Position numbers and translations under genes: made by a program. Below are positions 63,873 to 64,000 of a DNA stretch of 64,000 nt, piece by piece (the first letter of the stretch is position 1; each line of letters begins with the position of its first letter). The notes under the pieces are model-generated. The model saw only the letters and a list, made by a program, of their open reading frames with translations, was not told the origin of the DNA and did not search any database. The stretch is taken from positions 1-64,000 of the forward strand of contig NZ_JAPDOE010000010.1 of NCBI RefSeq assembly GCF_026013365.1, given 5' to 3'. The stretch comes from Paenibacillus sp. LS1 (GTDB lineage Bacteria > Bacillota > Bacilli > Paenibacillales > Paenibacillaceae).

Positions 63873-64000
63873 ATGAAGGGACGTTCGGGAATTGTCCACC
63901 GCAGACGGACAACAAATAGACGAAGACGAACGACGACAGGAAGCAACCGTATCAACAAGCGTCATGGAAACAAGAAACAGTCGATTACTCCAAAAACGAG
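63873..64000 (+). CDS. Start of a very basic protein, cut by the window end
   Basis: GGAGGTGAGG lies just before the ATG, which opens a frame that runs off the window. The first 42 residues are rich in Arg, Lys, Thr and Asn (HRRRTTNRRRRTTTGSNR). This resembles the basic head of the preceding glycosyltransferase, so a second enzyme of that sort is possible. No domain can be named from the visible part. Confidence 0.6.
   Translation, partial: MKGRSGIVHRRRTTNRRRRTTTGSNRINKRHGNKKQSITPKT

Overview
The window looks like chromosome of a Paenibacillus-type, spore-forming Firmicute. This rests on the gene complement: YesM/YesN-type two-component regulation, lipoprotein-dependent sugar ABC transport without its own ATPase, dnaI, a YqzM-like gene, a YjcZ-type tiny membrane protein, sdhCAB of the Bacillus type, ecsAB, a YheC/YheD-type spore-coat ATP-grasp protein and a WIAG-tail repeat protein. 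Strong GGAGG-type ribosome sites, several TTG/GTG starts and a GC content near 50% agree with this. No rRNA, tRNA, CRISPR array, transposase or prophage gene was seen.

Region 1 (about 0.2-23.7 kb) is a carbohydrate locus that best fits uptake and stripping of N-glycans. It holds a secreted GH85 endo-beta-N-acetylglucosaminidase (divergent), a YesM/YesN sensor-regulator pair, a binding lipoprotein with two permeases, a GH3 enzyme, a GH38 alpha-mannosidase, a GH125 exo-alpha-mannosidase, a large clan GH-A-like enzyme (my candidate for the core beta-mannosidase) and a second GH38. Two catabolite-repression-like sites sit at its two transcription starts. The gene set resembles the pneumococcal system (EndoD, NgtS-NgtP1P2, GH38, GH125, TCS07).

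Region 2 (23.7-41.4 kb) is housekeeping: dnaI, a YqzM-like gene, trxA, uvrC (with an acidic insertion), a CPBP-type membrane protease, a KtrB/KtrA potassium system, a LysR regulator divergent from sdhCAB with a CcpC-like dyad between them, two metallophosphoesterases, an acetyltransferase and a HisJ-type phosphatase. Region 3 (41.4-53.1 kb) holds LysR, CheX, a short-chain dehydrogenase, a DEAD-box helicase, ecsAB, a YjcZ-like protein, an aminotransferase, a PNPOx-like flavoprotein divergent from a MocR regulator that lacks the usual PLP lysine, an AraC regulator and a 38-residue basic peptide. Region 4 (53.2-64 kb) holds psd, a YheC/YheD-type gene, a 1587-residue protein built from about 118 decapeptide repeats, a thermolysin-family protease, a GT2 glycosyltransferase with a very basic N-terminus, and the start of another basic protein. 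This looks like a spore-surface region.

The most unusual signal is a dispersed structured element of about 160-200 bp, present five times (near 3.2, 16.2, 26.0, 36.5 and, inverted, 40.4 kb). The core sequence is conserved. The arms differ between copies but stay complementary, so base pairing is what is kept. Four copies end 18-27 nt before a Shine-Dalgarno sequence on the same strand. One, with two degenerate relatives in tandem, splits sdhA from sdhB.
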